A stretch of DNA of 64,000 nucleotides, from contig NZ_JMIT01000005.1 in assembly GCF_000731675.1 (NCBI RefSeq), positions 246,508 to 310,507 on the forward strand, in the 5' to 3' direction. The notes below the pieces were generated by a model. That model ran no database searches and was not told where the DNA came from. It was given only the letters and a program-made list of their open reading frames with translations. The DNA is from Pseudomonas capeferrum. GTDB taxonomy: Bacteria > Pseudomonadota > Gammaproteobacteria > Pseudomonadales > Pseudomonadaceae. Positions 26,899 to 35,481 of the stretch are shown here, one piece after another. Position 1 is the stretch's first letter. Each line of letters starts with the position of its first letter. The translations under genes were made by a program, and so were the position numbers.

Positions 26899-28140
26899 AT
26901 GTCCAGCCAGCCAAATACCCTTTTCCATAGCGACCTCGACAGCTCGCCCCTGCTGCTGCCAGCCAAGGTGCTGCGCAACGACGCCGAAGCCCTGCAAGCT
27001 GCTCGCGAGCTGGCCGATGTGGCCCGTGAGCAGGCCGCGCGCCGCGACCAGCAACGCAAGCTGCCATGGGCAGAGATCGAGCAGTTCACCCGCAGCGGCT
27101 TGGGCAGCATCAGCGTACCCAAGGCCCACGGCGGACCTGATGTCTCGTTCGAAACCGTCGCCGAAGTATTCCGCCTGATCAGTGCCGCCGACCCGGCCCT
27201 GGGGCAGATCCCGCAGAATCAGTTCGGCATGCTGCAGTTGCTGCGCCTGACGGCCACCGAGGCACAGCAGGCGGTGATCTTCCGCAGCGTGCTGGACGGC
27301 TGGCGCATCGGCAACGCCGGCCCCGAGCGCGGCACCAAAGACACCCTGACCCTGAAGGCGAAGATCACCCTCACGGGCGACGGCTATCGCATCAGTGGCG
27401 AAAAGTTCTACTCCACTGGTGCCTTGTTCGCCCACTGGGTGGCGGTCAAGGCGCTGGATGACGAGGGCCGCCAGCGCCTGGCCTTCGTCCGCCGTGGCAG
27501 CCCGGGCCTGCGCATCGTCGATGACTGGTCCGGGTTCGGCCAACGCACCACTGCCAGCGGCACCGTGCTGCTCGACCAGGTGCCGGTGGACGCGGAACTG
27601 GTGATCGACAACTGGCGCCAGCGTGACATCCCCAATATCCAGGGGGCAGCCTCGCAGTTGATCCAGGCCGCCATCGACGCCGGCATCGCCGAAGCAGCCA
27701 TCGAAGAGGCCATCCGCTTTGTGCGGGAGAAGTCGCGGCCGTGGATCGAGGCCAAGGTCGAGCGCGCCAGCGACGACCCGTATGTGATTGCCGATATCGG
27801 CCGCCTCAAGCTTGAGCTGCACGCTGCCGAGGCGCTGCTGCGCAAGGCAGCGCGGGTACTCGATGAGGTCAATGCAACGCCAGTGGACGCAGCCGCTGCG
27901 GCCCGCGCGTCGATCGCCGTGGCCGAGGCCAAGGTGTTGACCACCGAAATCAGCCTGCAGGCCAGCGAGAAGCTGTTCGAGCTGGCCGGCAGCCGCGCCA
28001 CCCTTGCCGAGTTCAACCTCGACCGCCACTGGCGCAATGCCCGGGTGCACACCCTGCATGACCCGGTGCGCTGGAAGTACCACGCGGTGGGGGCCTACCA
28101 CCTCAACGGCACCCTGCCTGCTCGGCATTCCTGGATCTGA
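26899..28140 (+). CDS. SfnB-family sulfur acquisition oxidoreductase (copy 1)
   Basis: A 413-residue flavoprotein of the acyl-CoA dehydrogenase fold, closest in wording to SfnB/DszC. Landmarks are SGLGSISVPKAHGGPDVS, the mid-domain SGEKFYSTGALFAHW, DDWSGFGQRTTASGT, and the C-terminal HWRNARVHTLHDPVRWKYHAVG. Relatives oxidise sulfones or thiophenes with reduced flavin or support methanesulfonate and dimethylsulfone use. It is the first gene of a six-gene operon ending in metI. The gap to the second copy holds a perfect REP doublet. The exact substrate is unknown. Confidence 0.88.
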   Translation: MSSQPNTLFHSDLDSSPLLLPAKVLRNDAEALQAARELADVAREQAARRDQQRKLPWAEIEQFTRSGLGSISVPKAHGGPDVSFETVAEVFRLISAADPALGQIPQNQFGMLQLLRLTATEAQQAVIFRSVLDGWRIGNAGPERGTKDTLTLKAKITLTGDGYRISGEKFYSTGALFAHWVAVKALDDEGRQRLAFVRRGSPGLRIVDDWSGFGQRTTASGTVLLDQVPVDAELVIDNWRQRDIPNIQGAASQLIQAAIDAGIAEAAIEEAIRFVREKSRPWIEAKVERASDDPYVIADIGRLKLELHAAEALLRKAARVLDEVNATPVDAAAAARASIAVAEAKVLTTEISLQASEKLFELAGSRATLAEFNLDRHWRNARVHTLHDPVRWKYHAVGAYHLNGTLPARHSWI

Positions 28141-28169
28141 TTTTTTTTGGCCCTGGGGGCTGCTGTGCA

Positions 28170-28245
28170 GCCCTTTCGCGACGCAAGGCCGCTCCTACAG
28201 ACAGCCCCCGCCCCCTGTAGGAGCGGCCTTGCGTCGCGAAAGGGC
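28170..28245. repeat. Perfect REP doublet between two sfnB copies
   Basis: Left arm 28170-28200 and right arm 28215-28245 are exact 31-base inverted copies with a 14-base spacer. The arm begins GCCCTTTCGCGACGCAAGG. The doublet lies inside the transcribed operon, after a T-run directly behind the first stop codon. Confidence 0.92.
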
Positions 28246-28279
28246 CGCGAAGCGGCCCCAAAGGCCCCGGAGAAACACC

Positions 28280-29461
28280 ATGACCACAAACATCATCACC
28301 CACGACACCCAAGCCCTGGCCATCGCCGAAGACATCGCCCAGCAACTGCGCCGCGACAGCGCCCTGCGCGACCGCGAGCGCCGCCTGCCCCTCGCCGAAC
28401 TCGACCTGTTCACCCGCTCTGGCCTGTGGGCCATCAGCGTACCCAAGGCCTTCGGCGGCGCCGGTGTCTCCAACGTTACCCTGGCCAAGGTCATCGCCCG
28501 CATTGCCCAGGCCGACGCCTCGCTCGGGCAAATACCGCAAAACCATTTCTACGCCCTGGAAGTGCTGCGCGTAAACGGCAGCCCCGAGCAGCAACAGCGC
28601 CTGTACGCCGAAGTGCTGGCGGGCCGGCGCTTCGGCAATGCCTTGGCCGAGCTGGGCACGAAAACCGCCAACGACCGCACCACCCGCCTGACCCGAGATG
28701 GCGACGGCTTTCGTATCAATGGCCGCAAGTTCTACGCCACCGGCGCCCTTTACGCCCAGCGCATCCCCACCTCGGTGATCGACGAAGACGGCGTGCAGCA
28801 ACTGGCCTTCGTCCCCGCCGACAGCCAGGGCCTGCAGGTGATCGACGACTGGAGCGGTTTTGGCCAGCGCACCACCGGCAGTGGCTCGGTGGTATTCGAC
28901 AACGTGTGGGTGCGCACCGAAGACGTCGTGCCGTTCCAGAGCGCCTTCGAACGCCCGACCCCGGTCGGCCCACTGGCACAGATCCTCCACGCTGCCATCG
29001 ACACCGGCATCGCCCGCGCCGCCTACGAGGATGCCCTGCACTTCGTGCGCACCCGCAGCCGCCCCTGGGTCGACTCGGGCCTGGACAAGGCCAGCGAAGA
29101 CCCACTGAGCCTGAAGAGCTTCGGCCAGCTCGCAATCCGCCTGCACGCCACCGAAGCCCTGCTGGAACGCGCGGGCGAATACCTCGACCGCGCCCAGCAG
29201 GACAGCAGCGCCGACAACGTCGCCGCCGCCTCCATCGCCGTGGCCGAAGCACGCGCCATCAGCACCGAAATCTCCCTCGCCGCCGGTACCACGCTGTTCG
29301 AACTGGCCGGCAGCCAGGCCACCCTGGCCGAGCACAACCTCGACCGCCACTGGCGCAACGCCCGGGTGCACACCCTGCACGACCCGGTGCGCTGGAAGTA
29401 CCACGCCATCGGCAACTACTACCTCAACAACGAAAACCCGCCGCGCCGGGGGACCATCTGA
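28280..29461 (+). CDS. SfnB-family sulfur acquisition oxidoreductase (copy 2)
   Basis: A 393-residue paralogue of the preceding gene, with the same landmarks: SGLWAISVPKAFGGAGVS, NGRKFYATGALYAQR, DDWSGFGQRTTGSGS and HWRNARVHTLHDPVRWKYHAIG. The N-terminal arm and central loops differ, which suggests a different substrate or a heteromeric partner. I chose the ATG at 28280, with GGAG about 7 bases upstream. A frame reaching 28004 would run through the REP doublet and the first gene. Its stop overlaps the next ATG by one base. Confidence 0.88.
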   Translation: MTTNIITHDTQALAIAEDIAQQLRRDSALRDRERRLPLAELDLFTRSGLWAISVPKAFGGAGVSNVTLAKVIARIAQADASLGQIPQNHFYALEVLRVNGSPEQQQRLYAEVLAGRRFGNALAELGTKTANDRTTRLTRDGDGFRINGRKFYATGALYAQRIPTSVIDEDGVQQLAFVPADSQGLQVIDDWSGFGQRTTGSGSVVFDNVWVRTEDVVPFQSAFERPTPVGPLAQILHAAIDTGIARAAYEDALHFVRTRSRPWVDSGLDKASEDPLSLKSFGQLAIRLHATEALLERAGEYLDRAQQDSSADNVAAASIAVAEARAISTEISLAAGTTLFELAGSQATLAEHNLDRHWRNARVHTLHDPVRWKYHAIGNYYLNNENPPRRGTI

Positions 29462-30852
29462 TGGCCAAGCAGATGCTGCTCAATGCCTTCAACATGAACT
29501 GCATCGGGCATATCAACCATGGCCTGTGGACCCACCCACGGGACACCTCGACCCAGTACAAGACCCTCGCCTACTGGACCGACCTGGCCCGCCTGCTGGA
29601 ACGGGGGCTGTTCGACGGGCTGTTCATCGCCGACATCGTCGGCACCTACGACATCTATGGCCAGTCGCTGGAGGTGACCCTCAAGGAGTCGATCCAGCTG
29701 CCGGTCAACGACCCCTTGCTGCTGGTTTCGGCCATGGCCGCAGTCACCCGCCACCTGGGCTTCGGCCTTACCGCCAACCTCACGTACGAAGCGCCCTACC
29801 TGTTCGCCCGCCGCCTCTCCACCCTCGACCACCTGAGTAATGGCCGGGTCGGCTGGAACATCGTCACCGGCTACCTCGACAGCGCTGCCCGCGCCATGGG
29901 CCTGGCGCAGCAACCCGAGCACGACCGCCGCTACGACCAGGCCGACGAATACCTGCAGGTGCTGTACAAACTGCTCGAAGGTAGCTGGGCCGACGATGCC
30001 GTGGTCGCCGACCGCGAGCAGCGCATCTACGCCCAGCCCGACAAGGTGCGCAAGGTCAGCCACCACGGCGAGTTCTACAACGTCGAGGGCTACCACCTGA
30101 GCGAACCGTCACCGCAGCGCACACCGGTGCTGTTCCAGGCGGGCAGCTCCACGCGTGGCCTGGCGTTCGCCGGCAACCATGCCGAATGCGTGTTCATCAG
30201 CGGCCAGGACAAAACCGCCACCCGCGCCCAGGTCGACAAGGTACGCGCCGCCGCCCAGGCAGCCGGCCGCGATCCGCAGGCCATCAAGGTGTTCATGGGC
30301 ATCACGGTGATCGTCGCCGCCACCGAGCAACAGGCCCAGGCCAAGCATGCCGAGTACCTGCGTCATGCCAGCCCAGAGGCTGGCGTTGCGCACTTCGCCG
30401 CCTCCACCGGCATCGATTTTGCGGCCTATGGGCTGGACGAGCCGATCGGTTTCAGCAAGGGCAACGCCATTCAGTCGGCCACCCGCCAGCTGCAGGAAAA
30501 CGCCTGGACCCGCCGCCGTCTGCTTGAGCAACACGCCCTGGGCGGCCGCTACGTGACCTTGGTCGGCACACCCGAGCAGGTCGCCGATGCGTTGATCGCC
30601 TGGCTCGACGAAACCGGGCTGGACGGCTTCAACCTGACCCGCACCGTCACCCCGGAAAGCTTTGAAGACTTCATCGACCTGGTCATCCCGCAACTGCAAC
30701 AGCGTGGCCGTTACAAGACCGCCTACGCCGAAGGCACCCTGCGCGCGAAGCTGTTCGACACCGACCACCCGCACCTGCCCGCCAGCCACCCCGGCTCGGC
30801 CTACCGCTTCACCCCAACCCCTGCCCCGACTGGAGCCTTGCACCATGCTTGA
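29461..30852 (+). CDS. DszA/NtaA/SnaA-type FMNH2-dependent monooxygenase
   Basis: A 463-residue member of the luciferase-like NtaA/SnaA/DszA group. Family sequence includes HGLWTHPRD near the N-terminus, GLFDGLFIADIVGTYD, LSTLDHLSNGRVGWNIVTGYLDSAARAMG and PVLFQAGSSTRGLAFAGNHAECVF. Such enzymes cleave C-S or C-N bonds using FMNH2 from a separate reductase. None is encoded in this operon, so SsuE or another reductase must supply it. Overlaps of 1 base upstream and 8 bases with metQ indicate tight coupling. Confidence 0.9.
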   Translation: MAKQMLLNAFNMNCIGHINHGLWTHPRDTSTQYKTLAYWTDLARLLERGLFDGLFIADIVGTYDIYGQSLEVTLKESIQLPVNDPLLLVSAMAAVTRHLGFGLTANLTYEAPYLFARRLSTLDHLSNGRVGWNIVTGYLDSAARAMGLAQQPEHDRRYDQADEYLQVLYKLLEGSWADDAVVADREQRIYAQPDKVRKVSHHGEFYNVEGYHLSEPSPQRTPVLFQAGSSTRGLAFAGNHAECVFISGQDKTATRAQVDKVRAAAQAAGRDPQAIKVFMGITVIVAATEQQAQAKHAEYLRHASPEAGVAHFAASTGIDFAAYGLDEPIGFSKGNAIQSATRQLQENAWTRRRLLEQHALGGRYVTLVGTPEQVADALIAWLDETGLDGFNLTRTVTPESFEDFIDLVIPQLQQRGRYKTAYAEGTLRAKLFDTDHPHLPASHPGSAYRFTPTPAPTGALHHA

Positions 30853-31645
30853 GAAACTGTTCCGGCCCGTCGCGGCCATGGCCTTCACCCTCGGCCTGTG
30901 CGCCAGCGCGATCGCCGCCGAGCCCTTGAAGATCGGTACCACCTCAGCCTTCGCCATCCCACTGGAAACCGCCGTGGAAGAGGCTCACAAGCAGGGCCTG
31001 GAGGTCAAGCTGATCGAGTTCAGCGACTGGATCGCACCCAATGTCAGCCTCAACAGCGGCGACATCGACGTGAACTACTTCCAGCACATCCCGTTCCTGG
31101 AAAACGCCAAGGCCGCCGCAGGCTTCAACCTGGTGCCTTACGCGCCGGGCATCATCAACAACGTCGGCTTGTACGCCAAGCGATACAAAAGCTTCGCCGA
31201 GCTTCCCGAAGGCGCCAGCGTGGCCATCGCCAACGACCCGATCAACAGCGGCCGTGGCCTGCAGCTGCTGGCCAAGGCCGGGCTGATCACGCTCAAGCCG
31301 GGGGTCGGCTACAAGGCCACCGAGGACGACATCGTCGCCAACCCCAAGAAACTGAAGATTCTGCAGGTCGAGGCGGTGCAACTGGTGCGCGCCTATGACG
31401 ACGCCGACCTGGTCCAGGGCTACCCGGCCTATATCCGCCTGGCCAACACCTTCGACGCCACCTCGGCGCTGCTGTTCGACGGCCTGGAAAACAAGGAGTA
31501 CGTGATCCAGTTCGTCATCCGTCCGCAAAACAAGGACGACCCCCGCCTGGCCAAGTTCGTCGACATCTACCAGCACTCGCCCGCCGTGCGCGCGGCGTTG
31601 AACAAAGCCCACGGCAACCTCTACCAGGCCGGTTGGGAGGGCTGA
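30845..31645 (+). CDS. metQ: MetQ-type ABC transporter binding protein
   Basis: A 266-residue NlpA/MetQ-family binding protein. LKIGTTSAFAIPLETAVEEA replaces the usual MetQ beginning, and DIDVNYFQHIPFLENAK and APGIINNVGLYAKRYKSF are family landmarks. The signal peptide ends AIAA-EP. A cysteine is present (LGLC) but the position before it is Leu, so a lipobox is doubtful. It may bind D/L-methionine or, given the operon, another sulfur compound. I chose the ATG at 30845, with GGAG upstream. Confidence 0.9.
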   Translation: MLEKLFRPVAAMAFTLGLCASAIAAEPLKIGTTSAFAIPLETAVEEAHKQGLEVKLIEFSDWIAPNVSLNSGDIDVNYFQHIPFLENAKAAAGFNLVPYAPGIINNVGLYAKRYKSFAELPEGASVAIANDPINSGRGLQLLAKAGLITLKPGVGYKATEDDIVANPKKLKILQVEAVQLVRAYDDADLVQGYPAYIRLANTFDATSALLFDGLENKEYVIQFVIRPQNKDDPRLAKFVDIYQHSPAVRAALNKAHGNLYQAGWEG

Positions 31646-31646
31646 C

Positions 31647-32756
31647 ATGAGCCAGGCCAGCGCACTCAGGGCGCCGACACCACAACCATTGCCGCCAACG
31701 GCCAAGGAACAGGCCCTGCGCCCCGAGGTCAATGAAGCCCATGTGCGCTTCATCGGCCTGGGCAAGACCTACCCTGGCCAGGCGCAGCCCGCCTTGCACG
31801 GCATCGACCTGAACATCCGCCGGGGTGAGATCTTCGGCATCATCGGCCGCAGCGGCGCCGGCAAGTCATCGCTGCTGCGTACCATCAACCGCCTGGAGCA
31901 GCCCAGCCAAGGCCGCGTGCTGATCGACCAGGTGGACATCGCGCCATTCGACGAGGAAAGCCTGGTCACGCTGCGCCGTCGCATCGGCATGATCTTTCAG
32001 CACTTCAACCTGATGTCGGCCAAGACCGTGTGGCAGAACGTCGAGCTGCCGCTGAAGGTGGCCGGGGTGCCCAAGGCCGAACGCCAACGCAAGGTCCGCG
32101 AACTGCTGGAGCTGGTTGGCCTGCAGGAAAAGCACCAGGTCTACCCGGCGCAGCTTTCCGGCGGGCAGAAGCAGCGGGTCGGTATTGCCCGGGCGCTGGT
32201 GCACGACCCCGAGATCCTCTTGTGCGACGAGGCCACATCGGCACTGGACCCCGAAACCACGGCCTCGATCCTGGAGCTGCTGCGCGACATCAACCAGCGC
32301 CTGGGCCTGACCATCGTACTGATCACCCATGAGATGGCGGTGATCCGTGATATCTGCCACCGCGTGGTGGTACTGGAGCGTGGCGAAGTGGTCGAACAGG
32401 GCGAGGTCTGGCGGGTATTCGGCGCGCCACGTCACGAGGTGACCCGCACCTTGCTCGCGCCGTTGCAGGCCAAGCTGCCGGCTAGCTTGCAGGCCAGCCT
32501 CAAAGCCAGCCCGGTGAGCCGCGACAGCGCCGTGGTACTCAAGCTGACCCTGCTCGGCGAGCCGGAGCTGTCTGCCCTGTTCAACGACCTGGGCGGGCGT
32601 GTACGCCTGCTGCAAGGGGGTGTTGAAACCATCGGTGAGCATGCGCTCGGGCAGTTGATCCTGTCGGTGCAGCACTCGCCACACGAAACCCACCAGTTGC
32701 TGGCGCGCGCCCGCCGTTGGGCCGAAGACGTGGAGGTATTGGGCCATGTGGTTTGA
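31647..32756 (+). CDS. metN: Methionine-type ABC transporter, ATP-binding protein
   Basis: A 369-residue ATPase. Walker A is GRSGAGKSS, signature LSGGQKQR, Walker B ILLCDEATSALD and the switch histidine is in LITHEMAVI. The last 80 or so residues form the NIL domain, which in E. coli senses methionine for trans-inhibition. An extra N-terminal arm of about 30 residues precedes the usual start. It follows metQ after 1 base and overlaps metI by 11 bases. Confidence 0.95.
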   Translation: MSQASALRAPTPQPLPPTAKEQALRPEVNEAHVRFIGLGKTYPGQAQPALHGIDLNIRRGEIFGIIGRSGAGKSSLLRTINRLEQPSQGRVLIDQVDIAPFDEESLVTLRRRIGMIFQHFNLMSAKTVWQNVELPLKVAGVPKAERQRKVRELLELVGLQEKHQVYPAQLSGGQKQRVGIARALVHDPEILLCDEATSALDPETTASILELLRDINQRLGLTIVLITHEMAVIRDICHRVVVLERGEVVEQGEVWRVFGAPRHEVTRTLLAPLQAKLPASLQASLKASPVSRDSAVVLKLTLLGEPELSALFNDLGGRVRLLQGGVETIGEHALGQLILSVQHSPHETHQLLARARRWAEDVEVLGHVV

Positions 32757-33390
32757 TCGCCTGCTTGAAGGCTTGCTCGATACCCTGCTGATGGTCGGCG
32801 TGTCTTCGCTGATCGCCCTGTTGGTCGGGGTACCGATGGCGGTGCTGCTGGTCACCAGCGACAAAGGCGGGATATTCGAGGCGCGCCTGCTTAACCGGGT
32901 GCTGGGCGCGTTCGTCAACCTGTTCCGCTCGATCCCCTTTCTGATCCTGATGGTCGCGCTGATACCGTTCACCCGCCTGTTGGTCGGTACTACCTACGGC
33001 GTGTGGGCGGCCGTGGTGCCGCTGACCATCGCCGCCACACCCTTCTTTGCACGCATTGCCGAAGTGAGCTTGCGCGAAGTCGACCATGGCTTGGTGGAAG
33101 CCGCGCAAGCCATGGGCTGCCGGCGCTGGCACATCGTCTGGCATGTGCTGTTGCCCGAAGCGCTGCCGGGCATCGTCGGCGGGTTCACCATCACCCTGGT
33201 GACCTTGATCAACTCGTCGGCCATGGCCGGGGCGATTGGCGCCGGTGGGCTGGGGGATATTGCCTATCGCTATGGGTACCAGCGCTTTGACAGCCAGATC
33301 ATGCTGACCGTGATTGCCATGCTGGTGGCGCTGGTGGCGGTGATTCAGCTGGGTGGGGATCGGTTGGCGAAGGGGTTGAACAAGCGGTGA
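32746..33390 (+). CDS. metI: Methionine-type ABC transporter, permease
   Basis: A 214-residue inner-membrane permease with five hydrophobic segments. MetI wording is clear: NLFRSIPFLILMVALIPFTR, the coupling loop EAAQAMGCRRWHIVWHVLLPEALP, and AIGAGGLGDIAYRYGYQRF. It completes the operon, and a strong hairpin follows 10 bases later. Confidence 0.95.
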   Translation: MWFDRLLEGLLDTLLMVGVSSLIALLVGVPMAVLLVTSDKGGIFEARLLNRVLGAFVNLFRSIPFLILMVALIPFTRLLVGTTYGVWAAVVPLTIAATPFFARIAEVSLREVDHGLVEAAQAMGCRRWHIVWHVLLPEALPGIVGGFTITLVTLINSSAMAGAIGAGGLGDIAYRYGYQRFDSQIMLTVIAMLVALVAVIQLGGDRLAKGLNKR

Positions 33391-33399
33391 GCCATTTGG

Positions 33400-33418
33400 G
33401 GGGCCGCTGTGCGGCCCC
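33400..33418. terminator. Bidirectional hairpin between metI and the GGDEF-EAL gene
   Basis: GGGGCCGC and GCGGCCCC form an 8-bp stem with a 3-base loop, flanked by T-rich and AAAA sequence. It separates two convergent genes. Confidence 0.7.
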
Positions 33419-33438
33419 AAAATCTTACGGGCACCACC

Positions 33439-35334
33439 TCACTCCCAATCCAAATCCCCAGCCGGCACCGGCCGCCCAAACCAGTACCCCTGCCCCAACT
33501 GACACTGTTCCTGCAGCAAAAAGCTGGCCTGTTCCTGCTGCTCGATGCCCTCGGCATGCACCTGCATGCCCATGCTGCGGGCCAGGGCGATGATCACCCG
33601 CACAATCGCAATGTCATCGTCGTCATGCGGCAACCCGGCGACAAAACCCTGGTCGATCTTCAACTTCTGCACCGGCAAGCGCTTGAGGCGCAGCAGCGAC
33701 GAATAGCCTGTACCGAAATCGTCGATCGCCAAGGTGACCCCCAGCTCACGCAAGCGATGCAGCTGCTCCAGCGCCACTTCCGGGTCTTCCATCACTGCGC
33801 TTTCGGTCACTTCCAGTTCGAGCAACGCCGGGTCAAGGCCGGTTTCGTGCAACACCTCGGCCACCTGCCGATACAGCGCGTGCTGGCCAAACAGACGGCT
33901 TGAGATATTCACCGCCACAAAGGCCATTTGCCGGCCTTCACGCTGCCACTGCACCATCTGCCGGCACGCCTGGCGCAGCACCCAGGCGTCGATCTCGGCA
34001 ATCAGCCCGGTGCGTTCGGCGATCGGGATGAATTCGCTCGGGGGCACCAGGCCGCGTTGCGGATGCTGCCAGCGTACCAGCGTCTCGACCCCAACCCGCT
34101 TCGCCGTGGCCAGGTCGTGCACCGGCTGGAAGTACGCCCGCAATTCGTCCTGCTCCAGCGCCCGGCGCAGCTCCCCCGCGGTTTCCACCCGGTGCTGGGC
34201 GTGCGCGGTCAGCTCCTCGGTGTACAGCGCATAGCAGGCGCGCCCGCTGCTCTTGGCCTTGAACAGCGCCGAGTCGGCGTTACGCAGCAGCTGCTCGGCG
34301 CTCAAGGCATCGCTGGGGAACAGGCCGATGCCCACGCTGACACTGATGAACAGGCGATGCCCATCAAACACGAACGGCTCGCGCATACGCTCGATGATGC
34401 GCTGCGCCAGCTTGCCGGCCTGGCCGACCTGCTGGCAGTTCTCGGCCAGCACACCGAACTCGTCGCCGCCCAGGCGCGCCAGGGTCACACCGCTGCCCAC
34501 CACCTCACCCAGGCGCTCGCCCACCAGCTTGAGCAACTGGTCGCCAATGGTGTGGCCAAGCCCGTCGTTGATGCTCTGGAAATGGTCCAGGTCGAGCAGC
34601 AGTAAGCCGCAACCGCGCTTGTTGGCTTGCGCCGTCACCAGTGCCTGTTCGACGCGGTCGGTGAACAGCAAGCGGTTGGGCAGGCCGGTCAGCGGGTCGT
34701 GATGCGCCAGGTAGGCCAGCTCTTGCTCGGTATGCTTGATCGCGCTGATGTCGCTGAACACCGCCACGTAATGGCTCAGCTCGCCGGCGTCATCGTGTAT
34801 GGCACGGATGGTTTGCCATTGCGGGTAGATCTCGCCACTTTTGCGGCGGTTCCAGATCTCGCCGCTCCACTCGCCCTTCTCGGCCAGGGTGGCGAAGATC
34901 TGCTGATAGAACGCCACGCCATGGCGGCCCGACTTGAACTTGTTCGGGCGCTGGCCAACGACCTCGTCCTGCTGGTAGCCGGTGATGCGCATGAAGGCGC
35001 GGTTGACGTGCACGATCAAGCCTTGGCGGTCGGTCACCAGCACGCCTTCGAGGGTACTGTCGAACACCGCCGCCGCCATGCGCAGCCGCTCGCGGTCCTC
35101 GCCGCGCAGACGCACGCCGATGCCGATGAAATTCAGCAGCCGCGCGCGCGAAACGAAGATCAGCACCGCGCTGAACAACACCCAGATAACCACATTGATC
35201 TGCTGCCCCACGGTCAGCGCCAGCGGGTCGTCAGTCATACCCTGCAGCAGTACCTGGGCCAGCACCAGCCAGAGGATCGACAGCACCACATAGAGCGCTG
35301 CCATGCGCAAGGCGTCGCGAACGGAAACAGACAT
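33439..35334 (-). CDS. Membrane PAS-GGDEF-EAL cyclic-di-GMP enzyme
   Basis: A 631-residue inner-membrane protein. Two TM helices (about 12-31 and 47-62) are followed by a PAS domain (about 85-205), a GGDEF domain with intact LARLGGDEFG, and an EAL domain. The EAL core keeps the needed acidic and amide residues: ETLVRW, VAVNISSR, ELEVTESAV, IDDFGTGYSS, LKIDQGFV, AEGIEQ. A phosphodiesterase with a possibly regulatory or active GGDEF is expected. Its position beside desA matches P. aeruginosa PA0285, which I recall as PipA. I prefer the ATG at 35334, because the ATG at 35370 overlaps a TATAAT box. Confidence 0.9.
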   Translation of the reverse strand: MSVSVRDALRMAALYVVLSILWLVLAQVLLQGMTDDPLALTVGQQINVVIWVLFSAVLIFVSRARLLNFIGIGVRLRGEDRERLRMAAAVFDSTLEGVLVTDRQGLIVHVNRAFMRITGYQQDEVVGQRPNKFKSGRHGVAFYQQIFATLAEKGEWSGEIWNRRKSGEIYPQWQTIRAIHDDAGELSHYVAVFSDISAIKHTEQELAYLAHHDPLTGLPNRLLFTDRVEQALVTAQANKRGCGLLLLDLDHFQSINDGLGHTIGDQLLKLVGERLGEVVGSGVTLARLGGDEFGVLAENCQQVGQAGKLAQRIIERMREPFVFDGHRLFISVSVGIGLFPSDALSAEQLLRNADSALFKAKSSGRACYALYTEELTAHAQHRVETAGELRRALEQDELRAYFQPVHDLATAKRVGVETLVRWQHPQRGLVPPSEFIPIAERTGLIAEIDAWVLRQACRQMVQWQREGRQMAFVAVNISSRLFGQHALYRQVAEVLHETGLDPALLELEVTESAVMEDPEVALEQLHRLRELGVTLAIDDFGTGYSSLLRLKRLPVQKLKIDQGFVAGLPHDDDDIAIVRVIIALARSMGMQVHAEGIEQQEQASFLLQEQCQLGQGYWFGRPVPAGDLDWE

Positions 35335-35368
35335 GTCGGGGGGAGTGGCCCTTGAACGAAGATCAGGC

Positions 35369-35374
35369 ATTATA
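35369..35374 (-). promoter_or_regulatory. Candidate -10 box for the GGDEF-EAL gene
   Basis: On the minus strand the sequence reads TATAAT, a perfect sigma-70 -10 consensus, and the last two bases are the start of an in-frame ATG. A good -35 at 17 bases was not found (ACGTCA). If the box is used, transcription begins downstream of that ATG, which favours the start at 35334. Confidence 0.45.
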
Positions 35375-35481
35375 AAGGTTGAAACATGTCGTGACGTCCT
35401 ATCTGAATGGGTGACTGGTTTTATTTCCCTGCCAAGGGATAATCATGCACTTCCCCTGTGTTCTCGAGGGTTTTAACACCT

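Noticed and set aside
28004..28279. N-terminal extension of the second SfnB protein, giving 485 residues
   Set aside because: The frame crosses the end of the first sfnB gene and the REP doublet. The ATG at 28280 has a good ribosome binding site and matches the family start.
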